Positions 48,540 through 60,717 of a stretch of 64,000 nt of DNA are shown here, piece after piece. Source of the DNA: Aselliscus stoliczkanus (lineage: Eukaryota > Chordata > Mammalia > Chiroptera > Hipposideridae); NCBI GenBank assembly GCA_033961575.1, contig CM066737.1, positions 104,374,709-104,438,708 on the forward strand, read 5' to 3'. Positions within the stretch are counted from its first letter, which is position 1; each line of letters starts with the position of its first letter. The notes beneath the pieces are model-generated. The model saw nothing but the letters and a program-made list of their open reading frames with translations. It was not told where the DNA came from and searched no databases. A program made the position numbers and the translations under genes.

Positions 48540-48830
48540 ATTCTGCATACTAGGTCTCTTTGTAGAAAGCCTTTCCTAGCCCCTCTCCAATAGGAATTAC
48601 ACTCCCATTCCCCACCCACTATCCACTGGCCCTTCACAATCTATATCTTGACCCTCAGCATGTTGTGCTATAATAATTATGTCACATGTCTGCCTGAAGC
48701 ATTAGACTGATCTCCTTGAAGGCAAAGAAGATGCTTGATTTCATAGTTTTATCCCCAATACCAAGCATACTGCTTAGCACCCATAAGGTTTTCAAAAAGT
48801 GTGCCATTAATGAAATACAAAGTAAAATTC
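48540..48830 (-). repeat. L2 fragment, antisense
   Basis: AGAAAGCCTTTCCTAGCCCC and AGACTGATCTCCTTGAAGGC are antisense L2 3' phrases. Confidence 0.6.
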
Positions 48831-48924
48831 AGTTAGGACCCAGCTCATGTTCCAGAAAATCAAACATGTGGTAGGTCGAACTGTATCTCACAAAGTAGTT
48901 TTCTGTGATAATAGCATGTTCTAT

Positions 48925-49085
48925 ATCTGCACTGACCAATATGGTAGCCATTAGCACATGGTGCTACTCAGCATGTGAAATGTGGCTGGTCCAACTGAGA
49001 GGCTGCATTTTTATTCTATTTAGTTTTAAAGAGTTTGAATAGCCACATGAGCTAGTGGCTATGGTATTGGACAGCAGTCTGAAGA
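48925..49085. mobile_element. hAT-like inverted-end relic
   Basis: ACTGACCAATATGGTAGCCA at the left and CTAGTGGCTATGGTATTGGA at the right are imperfect reverse complements, a pattern of a common small hAT relic. Confidence 0.55.
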
Positions 49086-49089
49086 CTAC

Positions 49090-50821
49090 ACATCTCTATC
49101 CAGTAAGGACCAGATATAGCTTTGTTAGCCAAGGAAGCCGCCACTCGTCTTGTTCCTTATGTCACCATAGAGACCAAGAATGGGGGAGGTTGTGAATATG
49201 GTACAATGCACACAGGTCTGTTTTGTTTCTATGTAATGGGACACAGTCCAAGCTGGGGATTTTAGTTTCCCTTAGTTTGGAAGCCTGGAAAGAATTTGGC
49301 CTTTTATTTGCACTCCTCTTCTGTCACCTCAGCCCTCCCCACAAAAGTCATGCAACAAAAAAATGTTGAACTCCATCGTCCTTGTTCACAAATCTCGAGT
49401 GTGTGAAGGTCTTTAAGGTACTGACTTGCTAGTGAACTTGATCTGTGTTGCGCACTGGTTCCCATTTTATAGAATTTTATAAGTCCATTGCAGGGAGGTT
49501 GGTCTTCATGAAAACAGCTCGTCATCTTCTGAAATAAAAGGAAGCACGCTTTCTTAGGAAGCCCTGACATTTTTTATTTTCCTGTGAATTGAAGAGAAAT
49601 CTGGTAATGTGAGTTTGTAGTCACCTCTTGTGGTAGCTTTCAGCAACTGCTAGTTTCGAACGGGATGCTCATCAAAATGGGAAAAACCCGTCTCTAGGGT
49701 TTTATGTGGGGTAGTCATTCCCCATCTACTGTAAAGACCGTTTGGGGAAAAGAAATGTAGCTGGTTTAATGTGCTTGCCTTGGAGTAATGAACTGCTCTT
49801 GATTGCTGCTAGACCTCATAATGCATGCAGAGTTCGATTTCCCTGACAACCCATTTACTTAAGAGTCTGGAGAATATAAACAGGGATGGGAGGTCAGAGA
49901 GGTAGTGACGTTACCCCGAGGCCAGCCCTGCTCTGCTGAAACATAAATGTCTCCCAACTGAAAACGGCGCCTGGCTCTGCCCCTCGGGGAGCTCTCCCTG
50001 GACACCTCAAGTAAAAGTTTATTTAAAAAATGGATAAAAGTCTTATTCTTCTCAAGATGAAGAGTGAATTATGGCTCTCTCTCCTTCATTTCACTTCATG
50101 GATGCTCATTTTCTTTTTTTTTCTTCTGTTCCTTTTCCTTCTTCAAGCACTTAAATGTCACCCACCACCAGTTCTGGGGAGGAGGAGGTCTATGAATGAG
50201 CGGCTTGTGCTGCCTGGGCTGGGGGACATTTTTATTATGAGGTCATTTCTGATATTGACATGAGTGCAACTTGAGTGGACCCAGCTGAATGGATCTTAAT
50301 GACTTTGTTCTTCTAGGGACCAAAGTACCCATCACCTTACCACAGTGATCATGTTGCTATTTTTCTGAAAGCAGCAACAATTACTGTTTGACTCTTCTGG
50401 TTGCCCTGGAGGTAAAGGCTCCGGCAAAGCCGTTGGCTGCTACAGATATGGAGGGACTTGAAACCCCAGAAGGATGAGGTGGGGGGGAATTTGATGGTCA
50501 CTTTTCTTCATAGACCAGCGGCTTCACTGCGGTCCTGTCATTTGACTATGAGTGGAATGATTGTCCCCCACCAGCCCTGGGTCAGCGGAAAAGCTCTAGA
50601 ATTCTGACTTACTCCATAGCTATTGGTCAGTGACTGCTCTGCCACTCACCCCAAGCAAATGTGAGATGATGACAATGATCCCACCAGCGCTTTGTCATGT
50701 TGAGCCATTAACATAGAGCGTGAGAGGGAAGATGCGAAAGCATTCTCTGTGAATGTGTGTTCTTTATGAAGACCAGAGCCTCTTGCCCATAACAGCTGCA
50801 TTTTCTGTCCTTTGGGTCCAG
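49090..50821. other. End of intron 1, unique sequence
   Basis: No exon supported before exon 2. 49850-50030 is moderately GC-rich and could hold an alternative promoter, but no ATG-G donor consistent with a short M6-B start was found. Confidence 0.3.
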
Positions 50822-51008
50822 GCTGCTTCGAATGTTGCATCAAGTGTCTGGGAGGAGTCCCCTATGCCTCTCTGGTGGCCACCATCCTCTGCTTCTCCGG
50901 AGTCGCCTTGTTCTGTGGCTGTGGGCATGTGGCTCTCGCGGGCACCGTGGCGATTCTTGAGCAACACTTCTCCACCAACACCAGTGACCACGCCTTGCTG
51001 AGTGAGGT
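50822..51008 (+). CDS. GPM6B: GPM6B coding exon 2 (residues 21-83)
   Basis: 187 bases, the size of the matching exon in the PLP family. Acceptor TTGGGTCCAG|GC and donor GAGGT|GTAAGT are both good. It encodes the cysteine motif [12 protein letters not shown], the first membrane segment (about residues 35-57) and the small first extracellular loop with the sequon NTS at residue 73. It is read in frame from exon 1 or from the cassette exon, since both end in phase 1. Confidence 0.97.
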
Positions 51009-51617
51009 GTAAGTACCTGCTTCCTTTTAAAAAATGTATTTAAAATGCAACCACCCCATGATGGTTTCAAAAAATCTCCAGTGTGCTCTCCTGGCAGAAA
51101 GCTGATGCTTTTCATTAAAGCTCACTGTGTGCAGAAAGCAAAATGTCCATGAGAAAAGGAAAAAGAAAGGGCCAAGAATGCAGTGGGTAGGTGGCCCCCA
51201 GGGTGTTTGGGTCCTGAAATGGGATCTCACCTGGGAATGGCAAGGTGCACACATAGGGCACTTCGCAAACTATAGCTGTGGACGTGGAGGGCTGTGGCAA
51301 GGTGACAGGTAGATGCCGCCCATCATCACCCCGGAGTTATCGTGGTTTCCAAGTAACAGGCGCCCTCCAGTGTTCTCACAGGAAATGACGGCCCCTGGAG
51401 TGACAGGAACCTTAAGTCTACAGGAGCAGGACTTTTTGGAAACATTCCCAATGAAGTCTCAACAACTCCCACCTGTAGATTCTCGTAACTGTGCAAGCTC
51501 AGCGACAATTTATTTTTTCATGTATTTTCCCTTCCCCTTCAGTGTGTTTTCTTTCCTTGACTCCCAAAGTTGCATGGTATATAGGTGTCTTGTGAGTATA
51601 AGAAACTTCACCAACAG

Positions 51618-51717
51618 GCCGGCCGAGTGGCGCGGTGGTTAAGCGCTGGCTTGGGAAGCCAGCGGCCCCGGTTCGGTTCCACATATGAGGGCCAATGACA
51701 CTGCCCTCAAAAAAAAA
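51618..51717 (+). repeat. tRNA-derived SINE, type A, young copy in intron 2
   Basis: 100 bases, GCCGGCCGAGTGGCGCGGTG start, A-run tail, exact 18-base duplication AAGAAACTTCACCAACAG at 51600-51617 and 51718-51735. The intact duplication suggests recent insertion. Confidence 0.93.
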
Positions 51718-51984
51718 AAGAAACTTCACCAACAGACTGAGAAAGGCATGAAGTTTTATGGAACAATAGTGGAATCACGTTGGAAGAGTCCTTAGGGAAT
51801 TGTATTCTTTCTTTAAAAAATCTGTTCATGAATGACATCCAAAGAAATGAGCAGGGGTGGGGAAGCTATGAGGAGGATCAAGCAGGACAAGGGACTCACT
51901 GAGTACAATTATGTACAAAGAAGACCAAGAAATATTTACCATGGTGACCTGGGAAAGGTGTGTGGGTTTAGGTAGCTAGTGAGC

Positions 51985-52160
51985 TTGAAAAGTAGCTCTC
52001 AAACTTCCAGGAATCTTTAAAAATTCCCCATGCCTATGCTTCACCCCAGACCAATTAAGTCATAATCTCTGGGGATAGCACCCAGGTGCCAGTATTTTCT
52101 AAAGCTGCCCAGGTGATTCCAATGGGCAGCCAGAAGTTGAGAAACAGCCATCTGGGTCCC
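51985..52160. mobile_element. MER5A-type hAT relic
   Basis: AGCTCTCAAACTTCCAGGAA, TCATAATCTCTGGGGATAGC and GAAGTTGAGAAACAGCC. Confidence 0.65.
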
Positions 52161-52344
52161 TGTGAGCTTTCAGAGGACAAAATTTGTTCTGAATTAACAT
52201 TCTCTATCTTAAACCTACTTGACATATTATTACTTGTATAGTGAGAAAGTCAATGCAAAAAAACATCTGCCTGTTACTCCTTAAAGAACCCCTGAGTTTG
52301 AATAACATTAACCACTAGGCCTGGTTGGGAGATATTTGATGTGG

Positions 52345-52500
52345 TGAAGAAGCATGTTGTCCACTGGACCAGAGTTCTAACGCTGCTTCTGTATCCATGG
52401 ACGAGTGACTTAACTCCTCAATGTCCGTGTTTCCTTATGTGCAAAATGGGGATTCTAGCCCTCACATCACTGTATTGGGTAAGTGGTAAGGATTACAACT
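52345..52500 (+). repeat. MIR copy
   Basis: GACGAGTGACTTAACTCCTC and CTTATGTGCAAAATGGGGAT match the MIR core. Confidence 0.7.
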
Positions 52501-52753
52501 GGGCCTCCACCCCTGAAAGGAAACTTCTCCCTTGTTTGGGAAGGTTGTCCATCTCCACAGTGGGCTCACGGTGAAAGAAAGGCCCAGGTTGTGGTGGGAT
52601 GGGCAGGGCTGCCTGTCCGAAAGCTCCATGAGCCCACTGAAGCATCAATGTCACAGGAACATCAGCCTCGTGTCTTCCCTACCAGCAGAGGCTGAAAACG
52701 TGTTTGCCAGGCAGTGAGTTTCACTTTTCAGGCTGTCTTCTTCCTTTTCATAG

Positions 52754-52910
52754 AATCCAGCTGATGCAGTATGTCATCTATGGAATTGCATCCTTTTTCT
52801 TCCTGTATGGAATCATTCTGTTGGCAGAAGGCTTTTACACCACGAGCGCAGTGAAAGAACTGCACGGGGAGTTTAAAACCACCGCCTGTGGCCGATGCAT
52901 CAGTGGAATG
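52754..52910 (+). CDS. GPM6B: GPM6B coding exon 3 (residues 84-135)
   Basis: 157 bases. Acceptor TTTTCATAG|AA, donor AATG|GTGAGT. It completes Val83 and encodes IQLMQYVIYG onward: membrane segment 2 (about 88-108), then the cytoplasmic loop with ELHGEF and TTACGRCISGM. It ends at a codon boundary. M6 proteins lack the PLP1-specific exon 3B insert, and none is seen here. Confidence 0.97.
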
Positions 52911-53025
52911 GTGAGTGTGAACCTCGGCTTGTCCGATACACAACCAGCACCACACCTCTGTGGACTTCTTTGTAGTTGGTATGAGCTAACAGAATGGATG
53001 GGGGGCCCATGACACAAACACAGGC

Positions 53026-53180
53026 AGACCTCGGAGATATTGTGGGTTCAGGTCAGACAGCTGCAATATAGTATCACAATAAAGCAAGTCAGAATTTTTT
53101 GCCGGTGGAGGGTCTTGCCTTCAATTTATTAAAAAAAAAAATCTATGAAGTGTGATAAAACTGAGGTATGCCTGTTGTAA
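53026..53180 (-). mobile_element. Internally deleted Tigger1-type element
   Basis: CAGGCAGACCTCGGAGATAT at the left and GAGGTATGCCTGTTGTA at the right are Tigger1 ends. The interior keeps only GGTGGAGGGTCTTGCCTT. Lies in intron 3. Confidence 0.8.
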
Positions 53181-53559
53181 TGGTCTTACCAATTTAAAGT
53201 TAGGAATGTGAAAGTACCTTCAACATATTATTGATAATAAATTAAAATCTATGGCTGGTAGTATTGAGTCAAACATTTCCCTTATCAACATATAGGTAAT
53301 AAGGGTATTGATGATTTTTCAAATATGAAGTTCCCACTATGAAAGGAGATAATTTTCCTATTATCTCAGTGGTCTTCTTCACTTATCTTTGAATATGGAT
53401 TTGTGGCCATAAAGATTTAAATGTACTATGATAAACTGTCACAATCCTTCTGGAAGCATTTACCAAGCACTTTTTCTAGTGCTTGGTAACACTTAGCTGG
53501 TCATTGGGAGACATAAAATCAGGCTCCTGTCCCTGAGAAGCTTGTAGTCTAAAGAGAAG

Positions 53560-53895
53560 AGTTAGCGAACTCCAGCCTTTGGCCCAAATCCAGCCCATTT
53601 TTGTACAGCCTATGAGCTCAGAATGGCTTTATATCTTTACATTGTTGGAGGTAAAAACAAATGAATAATAGAACTTGTGAAAATTATACGAAATTCAAAT
53701 TTTGATGACCATAAAGTTTTATTGGCACCCAGCCACATCGAGCTGGGTGCCATTGTCCATTGTCCATGGCTGCTTTCATGCTGGAACAGCAGAGCGGAGT
53801 AATAGTGACAGAGACCATAAGTGGCCTGCAGAGTCTAAACTGATCTGCAGCTGGCCCTTTGCAGACAAGGTATGCTGGCCTCTGGTCTAGAAGAG
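53560..53895 (-). mobile_element. hAT-Charlie non-autonomous relic
   Basis: GGCCCAAATCCAGCCCATTT, AAAGTTTTATTGGCACCCAG and AGCTGGCCCTTTGCAGACAA. A GAGCTGGGTGCCATTGTCCA patch with a doubled TTGTCCA lies inside. Confidence 0.7.
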
Positions 53896-53899
53896 GATG

Positions 53900-56800
53900 G
53901 AGCTTTAAAAGAGCTCATTTAAAAAAAAAACTCACTAAAAGACAGGCTTATCAAGTGCTGCATCACAGAGGGTGTCAGAGGCGGCTTGAGAGGCTAGGAG
54001 GGAAGAGGTATTTATGGAGTTTGATCTGGGGCAAGTTGAATTTGAGTGGTCAGGTGTAAAGAGAACAGTTTGGGAGTTGAGAGAGAAATGTTGCCACTGC
54101 GGAAGAAAGCCCAGGCTGGCTGATGAAGGCATTGGCCTCGCCTGAGGAAAATACAGGCCCCTCATTGCAGGGCCGTGGGCTCCCTGGTGCACAGGCATGG
54201 ACTGCGTTTTCTGCTCTGGTGAAGAAGGGATGTAGGCACGCTGATCGTGGCATACTTCTTTGTAACTAGGTGGGAGCCTGGGCACCAAGGGGTGTGACAC
54301 AGTGCACATTAAGTTTCTTAAGGTCGGCGCAACCCTTCCCTGAGTGGACGTGTCACTCACAGCTGCTTGTCCCAGGCAGGACTCGTGGGTCCTAAGGAAA
54401 CTGCTGAAATGTGCTGCTGCCCTTAGTTCCTGCTAACTTTCATAGCTAACACCCTAGAAACTGCAACAGACGTGTGTGCAAATGGCAGCGGGGCCCAGGG
54501 AGAGTTGGCTGCCTCTGTGTGCAGAATTAGGGAGGCTGCGTGGCAGGTGGGAGTGGCGGAAACTGCCCTACCCCTGACCCGGAAGAGAAAGCAGCATGAT
54601 GAGTAGGGCAGAGAGGCCCGGAAGAGAGGGGTTGTTCCAGGGAGCCAGATGGAAGGGAAGAGGGAGAGCAAAGGATAGAAGCCATGCTGCTTAGGAGAGG
54701 CGTCAGGGACCAGGTCAGGAAAGGCCGTAAGTGCTAGGCCAGGAATAAAATCGGAAGCCAAAGACAAGCAGGGAGTGATCATGCACACAGGAGAGTGCTA
54801 TGCTGCATGGATTGGAGGGAGGGAGGAGAGGTCAGCGAGAGGTGATGGCAAGGCTCCTGCTGGGCGAAAGGGGAGGGCTGAACCAGGCTAGGGGACAGAT
54901 TCAAGGATGGTGGGCCCTGATGAGTGAGCACCAGGAGGGAATGAGCGTGCAGGGAATGACGCCACGTGAGGCGGAAGCTGCTGGCAGGAGGGTGAGGTGC
55001 GGGGAGAGGATGGAGATCGCACTGAGTGTTGTGCCCTTGGAGCTGGATGCACCTGCGGACCGATATCCCGGTGGATTGCCTAGAGCGTCCCAGGGAGATT
55101 TGGGCTGGGGTTTCTGGGTACACTCCGGGCCGGAGGTGACAGCAGTGGGCAGGAAGAAGCTCACACTGGTTTGTGGAGGTAGAACCCTGGCTCGTGTTGC
55201 CAGAGCACCCCTAACCACTTTCCATTTGGCGGCGCCCCATTCAAACGGATGTATGCCCAAATACACTTCAAATTTCTTGAAAAACTTGAGTGTGTCTCAG
55301 TTTACCTTTGAACATCCGGGCGGATGGTAGAGAATACAGGGGGCACTTCACCCAGAGCCAAAGGGAGACTCCTGTGGGCTGCAGCATGGGTGTGCTTGAG
55401 GCCTGCTGTACCATCGTGCCGAGCTGGAAGGCACCCCCCACCCCCAACACACACACACAGCCCACTCCGATCTACCGTCTAAGTCTCAATTTCACTTGAG
55501 GAAAGATCTCTTTTAAAAACTTGAAAAGCCCGTTGTGCCGAAGGACCTGGGCTGTCTCCGTCCATGTCCTCACTGAGCACCTGTGCGCCGCACACTGCAG
55601 TTTGGATCCGTTCAAGGAGATTCCTGAATGGACTCGCCTTGGAGCTTGGTAGGTGACAGGGAGGGCTGGTGAGGGCGCAGCAACATGCTAACCACAGAAA
55701 GTTGGATGAGGCAAGGTGTTCAATGAGCTCTGCCCACCAGCAGGCCTTGCTCTAGCTGGTCCTTTTTGGGCAGCCTCCGCCTGGGAGCTGAGGCCACGAA
55801 CCACTGGGGGCTGTCGGAACCCCCCACGAGCTCTGTCCACTGGACACGGGCTGCCCTTGGGGGGCCCTGACTGCCACGGTTAGGGAAGGCTCACCAAGCA
55901 AAGAACCACCAGCCCTATTTCAAGTCTTTGGTGTTACTAGAAAGAAAGGAAAGTTTTCTTTTGAAGACTAAGAAAAAGACATCTTAGTCTGGAGTAGCCT
56001 ATCCATAAGCATTGGCGAGAAAGGGGCTGTGAAACTGCTGGACGCTGCTTTGAATATTTTTAGAAATGCAAATGCTGTCCTTGAGGCAAGGGACTTGTTG
56101 CTGCAGTTTCCTGTGGTGACCCACAGCAGCCCCGGGCCAACCGGGCCCATGCAGGTATTCCCTGCAGTATGGAAAAGAAGAGGGAACCTTCAGGTCTCCT
56201 GCATCCACTGGAAAAAGTAAAAGCCAAACAAGAACTGCAAACCTCCACCCGCACTCTGTGGGTGCGTATTCTGAAAATATAGATACCACAATACTTTTGA
56301 AACAGCCTTTCAACATCCTCTGAAAATTGGTAGTCAAGACAGGTTAGGAAGAATGTTCCCGAAATCGCCCATGGCAACGTGTGAGTGAACACGAGGATTT
56401 TTCCCTCAGCCGGGGCTTTGCTTGCAGAGCTGCTGTGAATCTTACAGATGAAAAAAGCTGGAGGGAAATGAAAATGTTATCAGATTTACTGTGCGTTAAG
56501 CTAGTGTTCAAGGCTATTTTAAACTTTTAATAAAGATTCAAGCATCTAATGCTTTTGAGTAGTTTCACAGGATTGTGAAACTAGTGAAATGCCTTTTGAG
56601 AAATGGCTTCTTGTAGCAATTGCTATTATACCACCCATCTGTTTTGTAAAATCAAGGTAATTTGGGGGACATTAATATGAAGTTATAATTTAAGTGGCCT
56701 GTAAAACCACCCAGATACTATCCCAAGGTAAGTACGGACTGAGCTGATGTTTAGAAAGAATGTCACATGGGAGGCCCTGTCACTCATTAGCTCTGTGACC

Positions 56801-57132
56801 ATAGACAAGGGAGATCCCGTCTTAGGGTCTCAGGTCCTTGTGAGTTAAAAGAAGGACCTGAAATTGAAAAGTCCCTGAAGTGGCTTTGGGTAGTAACATT
56901 CTCGATCCTACAGTTCTGGGGAGCTGGAGAGCGGGACCCCCTTGCCCCAGCTGCCAGCCCTCGGTTTTCCTCTGCCTTGTCACTGTGCCTTGTCACTAGT
57001 GTGGCCCAGGCGGTGCTCTGAACTGAACGCATCCCACAGTTGGGTATCAGGTCAGAAATGCGGACTCTTTCCTCCCAGGGGACATGCCTCGACAGACTCA
57101 GTGACCATTTTCTCCTTCTCATTCCGGCTTAG
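53900..57132. other. Intron 3, mostly unique sequence
   Basis: 54430-55860 is GC-richer than its surroundings and has overlapping frames (for example 54800-55330 plus, 54901-55266 minus) with no family features. No transposon named. Confidence 0.4.
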
Positions 57133-57304
57133 TTTGTCTTCCTCACCTATGTGCTTGGAGTGGCCTGGCTGGGTGTGTTTGGTTTCTCTGCGGTGCCCGT
57201 TTTTATGTACTACAACATATGGTCAACTTGCGAAGTCATCAAGTCACCCCAGACCAACGGGACAGCCAGTGTGGAGCAGATCTGTGTGGATATCCGACAA
57301 TACG
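57133..57304 (+). CDS. GPM6B: GPM6B coding exon 4 (residues 136-192)
   Basis: 172 bases. Acceptor TTCCGGCTTAG|TT, donor TACG|GTACTT (weak). It encodes membrane segment 3 (FVFLTYVLGVAWLGVFGFSA, residues 136-155, and a few more), then the start of the large extracellular loop with C168, the sequon NGT at 177 and C186. It ends after the first base of Gly193. A longer frame across this exon (56942-57454) is a shadow in another frame. Confidence 0.97.
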
Positions 57305-58386
57305 GTACTTCCTTTTAATCCCTGGATTAATTTTATCCTCTTGTGCATACGTCATGGGCATCTTTGCAATAGTCATGATGGGTTTCATACGTTCTCCTAT
57401 TGGAATATTCTTTCCCTCAACATGCTCCATTTTCTGAGTGGAAAGATCATTTAGGTTCTTAGCTGCCCAAAGGTACCTTTCAAACTTCTGTTATATTTTC
57501 AAGTTAGGTATGTACTCAAAGAAACTTCTTATAATATGAAGCTACTTTATAATACAGTTCAATCCAAAAACACTTTTGGGTATCTATTATAAAAAGATTA
57601 TGTATTTTTTCTTCAGTTTCTTTTCAGTTTTGTTCCATCCAAAATATTGCACACACTGTATAACCCAATTAATTTCTTTGTCCAACTCTCCCAAGCAGGT
57701 CTTTTTGAAATGACCAATTGCTTAAACTTCATCTGTACTGAAAAACACAACATAAAATCCAGATGCATTTTTAAAGTCATCAGAGTGTACTGGATAAAAG
57801 CCGGCAGTTGGAAACCCAGTCAAACATTTGCAAATGAATAGGATCCTCATAACTGGCAGCTAAGACTGGTTCATTTTGACAAGCCACGGACAGGGCCATT
57901 GCGCCTCCTGTTAATTAATTTGAGACTTGACTTCCCCGCTGAGCCAGAGAAGCGCATCCTAAGTAGGGACTGTAATTAGTGCTGCCAGCCAGGAGGGTAG
58001 GAAATCCTGCTCTTGGCAGAAAGAACTAGGGGGGGAAAGCTTTTCATTAGAATCAAAGAAGAAATAACTTCTTTCAGAGCTTTTCTTGAGAGAGATGACT
58101 ATGTCATTTTTGCTGCTGGTTTTTCCTGTGTGGCTTATCATCAGCCTCTTACATCAAAACATAATAGGAAATTTGCCTAAAACTGCCCATCAGACTAATA
58201 ATCTCATAACGAGCAAGGCTCAACCACACTGTTCTTTATGATGGACTGAAAACAGAGCCTGAAGTTGATTTTTAAAGTATTTGTAACTGAATGTCTAAAT
58301 GTATATATCATTTTCCTATTCTTAAACATCTTCACTTATAAATGTTTGGTCATCTACCCAAAACAGGTCACCGTTTTTCATATCTA
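57305..58386. other. Intron 4, first half, unique sequence
   Basis: No exon or transposon recognised. AT-rich. Confidence 0.4.
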
Positions 58387-58466
58387 TTGAGTTGTCGGAA
58401 AAGTCATGATGCATTTTTGCAACGAAAAACAGAAAAATATGTCATGACTTTTCTGACAACCCAAAG
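58387..58466. mobile_element. 80-bp mariner-type palindrome (MADE1-like)
   Basis: TTGAGTTGTCGGAAAAGTCA at the left pairs with TGACTTTTCTGACAACCCAA at the right, with TA outside (58385-58386 and 58467-58468). The arms stay similar almost to the middle, so the whole element is a hairpin. It has the size and layout of human MADE1 but different ends. Lies in GPM6B intron 4. Confidence 0.85.
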
Positions 58467-58469
58467 TAT

Positions 58470-59353
58470 TGGCAATCACTGGCTCCACTGACGATTTAGG
58501 GACTCATCACTTCCCACTCTTCTGAAGCGTAAAGACTTACTCTGGAGCCATCACAAGGATGGAAGAAATAAGGAATTGTTTTAAATCCTCCTTCCTTGCC
58601 TCCTGAGAGAAGTGTAATTTGAGCTGTGTTTAGTATGTAAGCACTCACCTACATATTAAGGGCGAAAAGAGCAGCAGCCCCATGGCGATGTCAAAGCAGG
58701 GGACCCAGGGTCCCAGTGAGAGACCACAGGCCCTGCTGGGCCCACTCTGGTGAAGGGCAGTGTTCTCTGTAAAACACAATAAAAACGAATCTAAAAGCAA
58801 AGGCATACAAAATACAAGTCCAAATGACGTAACGTAACCAGAAATTACTCTGTCAAATTGCCATGGAACTTTCTGAGCGCAGACTCTCAATTTTGGAACT
58901 TCTCTCATGGCAAACCACTAGAAAAGAGCTAGAGTAGCAAGGCCACAGACCAGGAAATTCATGGGGAAACGGCTTTGACCTCTGTGATGAAATGCTTTAG
59001 GATGGGGGTCACCCCGCAACGGGTTAACTACAGTTCAGCAATTCATAGGAAGGAAAACCTAGCTTTGAAATTCAATTTTGTCAGATATCAGCTCAACAAA
59101 ACAAACCATAATTTGTAGGGGAAAAAAATACCAGGTTGTTTAAGTGTCTTATAGACTAGTTGACTTGCTCTTCCCTGTTGTCCAAATAGAACTTAGTAAT
59201 TATTCCAGAAAGCATGTCTGCAAAGGGCAGCTCCATCAGTTCTTGATGGAGAATGGAGCATCTGGCTGCACTGGAACTGGCACCCAAAATTGAGAGCGTG
59301 GGGCACTGCAGTTTGCACAGATACCTAACATTCTATTGGGATTCACTTCACAG
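58470..59353. other. Intron 4, second half, unique sequence
   Basis: No exon or transposon recognised before exon 5. Confidence 0.4.
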
Positions 59354-59427
59354 GTATCATTCCTTGGAATGCTTTCCCAGGAAAAATATGTGGCTCTGCC
59401 CTGGAGAACATCTGCAACACAAATGAG
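59354..59427 (+). CDS. GPM6B: GPM6B coding exon 5 (residues 193-217)
   Basis: 74 bases. Acceptor CACTTCACAG|GT, donor AATGAG|GTAATG. It encodes [19 protein letters not shown] through ICNTNE, the distal half of the large extracellular loop, with C205 and C213, the partners expected for the two loop disulfides in this family. Confidence 0.97.
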
Positions 59428-59852
59428 GTAATGCCCTCCCCTGTCAGGGGTCACAGGTGATCACTCGGCAAAACACAAAACAAAATGGGGTTCTCCTAGG
59501 GAGACAGAGCAGGAGGATGGCTAAAATGCGATTAAGGAAAGCTCTTTGATGCAGACTTCTAAAGATTGAACTGTATGTAATCACCAGTATTGAGCCATTT
59601 TTGACCTTGGAAATGGCCCTTTCACTTGGTCCAGCCCATTCAGTGAGGATTTTAGCAATCAGAGAGCTTTCGATTTTGACAATCCTGCAAATCTGAGAAT
59701 GTACACAGATTCTTCTCTTTCACTTTCAAATCATTTTTCAAAATAGAACATTTGTCACAGAACAAATATAAATTCATTTTCGTACAAAAGAGTCCCTTGA
59801 ATTTATATATAAGGCAAATTTTTAGAAATCAAGTCACAGTTAATTGCTTATA

Positions 59853-60089
59853 CAGAGGGTGCCAAAAACATGTATACGCATTTTAAGAAAGGAAAAAACT
59901 ATTAAAATTGTAACACTCAATATATACTGATAACAAAAGATGAATCCAAGTCACGTGTGACTTCTGCAATGACAAGAGGTGCTCAGAGTGGTTCCCATCA
60001 GCGTCCAGACACTTCTGATGACGGCCAACTACTGCTTGAGCAACGCTGACCAAAGTGTCCACTTGTGTACATTTTTTTGGCACCCCTGG
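59853..60089 (-). mobile_element. Mariner-type MITE, copy 2
   Basis: 237 bases between TA duplications (59851-59852, 60090-60091). Left CAGAGGGTGCCAAAAAC; right end reversed CCAGGGGTGCCAAAAAAA, so the inverted ends are better kept than in copy 1. The same minus-strand coding remnant reads LDADGNHSEHLL. Lies in intron 5. Confidence 0.87.
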
Positions 60090-60339
60090 TATTTCCAAAG
60101 TGGTTTGCTGTTACTTCTTGTTCACCCTGAATTGGCACTAAATCATAACATACTTTGGTTTAAAATCTCCGGGCCCTAGAATATTCTTCAGGCATTGGTT
60201 TATAACTATTTATAAAATTCTTAAATGCACTCAGGAGCTTGCATATTTAAGCCACTACTAATATGTTTTTGAAAAGAACTCAGTTACCAAAATAATCAGC
60301 TGGTTAGTTTGTATGTCCACAGTATGGACTGGCCCAAAG

Positions 60340-60510
60340 CAGGGGCTCCCAACCTTGGCTGCAGGTTGCAGTCATCAAGGAGCATTTTAATACACCAATG
60401 GCTGAGGCCCAGCCCCCAGTTACTCAGATTGAACCGTCTGGGGTACAGTCTGGGCATCAGAAAGTTTTAAAATCTCCCCAGGTGATCCCAGTGTGCGCTG
60501 GGGTTGCCAA
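60340..60510. mobile_element. MER5A-type hAT relic
   Basis: CAGGGGCTCCCAACCTTGGC and AAAATCTCCCCAGGTGATCC. It ends about 140 bases before exon 6. Confidence 0.65.
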
Positions 60511-60651
60511 CTGGGCGTGGAGGGGTGCACACTTACTCCCAGCCTTACAGAAAACAGCTGCAGAGGAGAAAGATGATGCAGCATACTGGAACAGGTGTAG
60601 GCCATTTCATTACACAGAAAATGCTTATGGTGGTGCCCTCTTCTCTCCTAG

Positions 60652-60717
60652 TTCTACATGTCCTATCACCTGTTCATTGTGGCCTGCGCAGGAGCTGGTG
60701 CCACCGTCATTGCCCTG
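60652..60717 (+). CDS. GPM6B: GPM6B coding exon 6 (residues 218-239)
   Basis: 66 bases, phase 0 at both ends. Acceptor TCTCTCCTAG|TT, donor CCTG|GTGAGT. It encodes the first part of membrane segment 4 (FYMSYHLFIV, then ACAGAGATVIAL). It is the last exon shared by both C-terminal isoforms: splicing to 62331 or to 63922 both keep the frame. Confidence 0.97.

Noticed and set aside
54800..55330. 176-codon open frame in intron 3
   Set aside because: It lies in a GC-richer patch where stop codons are rarer, overlaps equally long antisense frames, and shows no domain, signal peptide or splice context.
56942..57454. 170-codon open frame across exon 4
   Set aside because: It is in a different frame from the M6-B exon it crosses and ignores its splice sites; a shadow.
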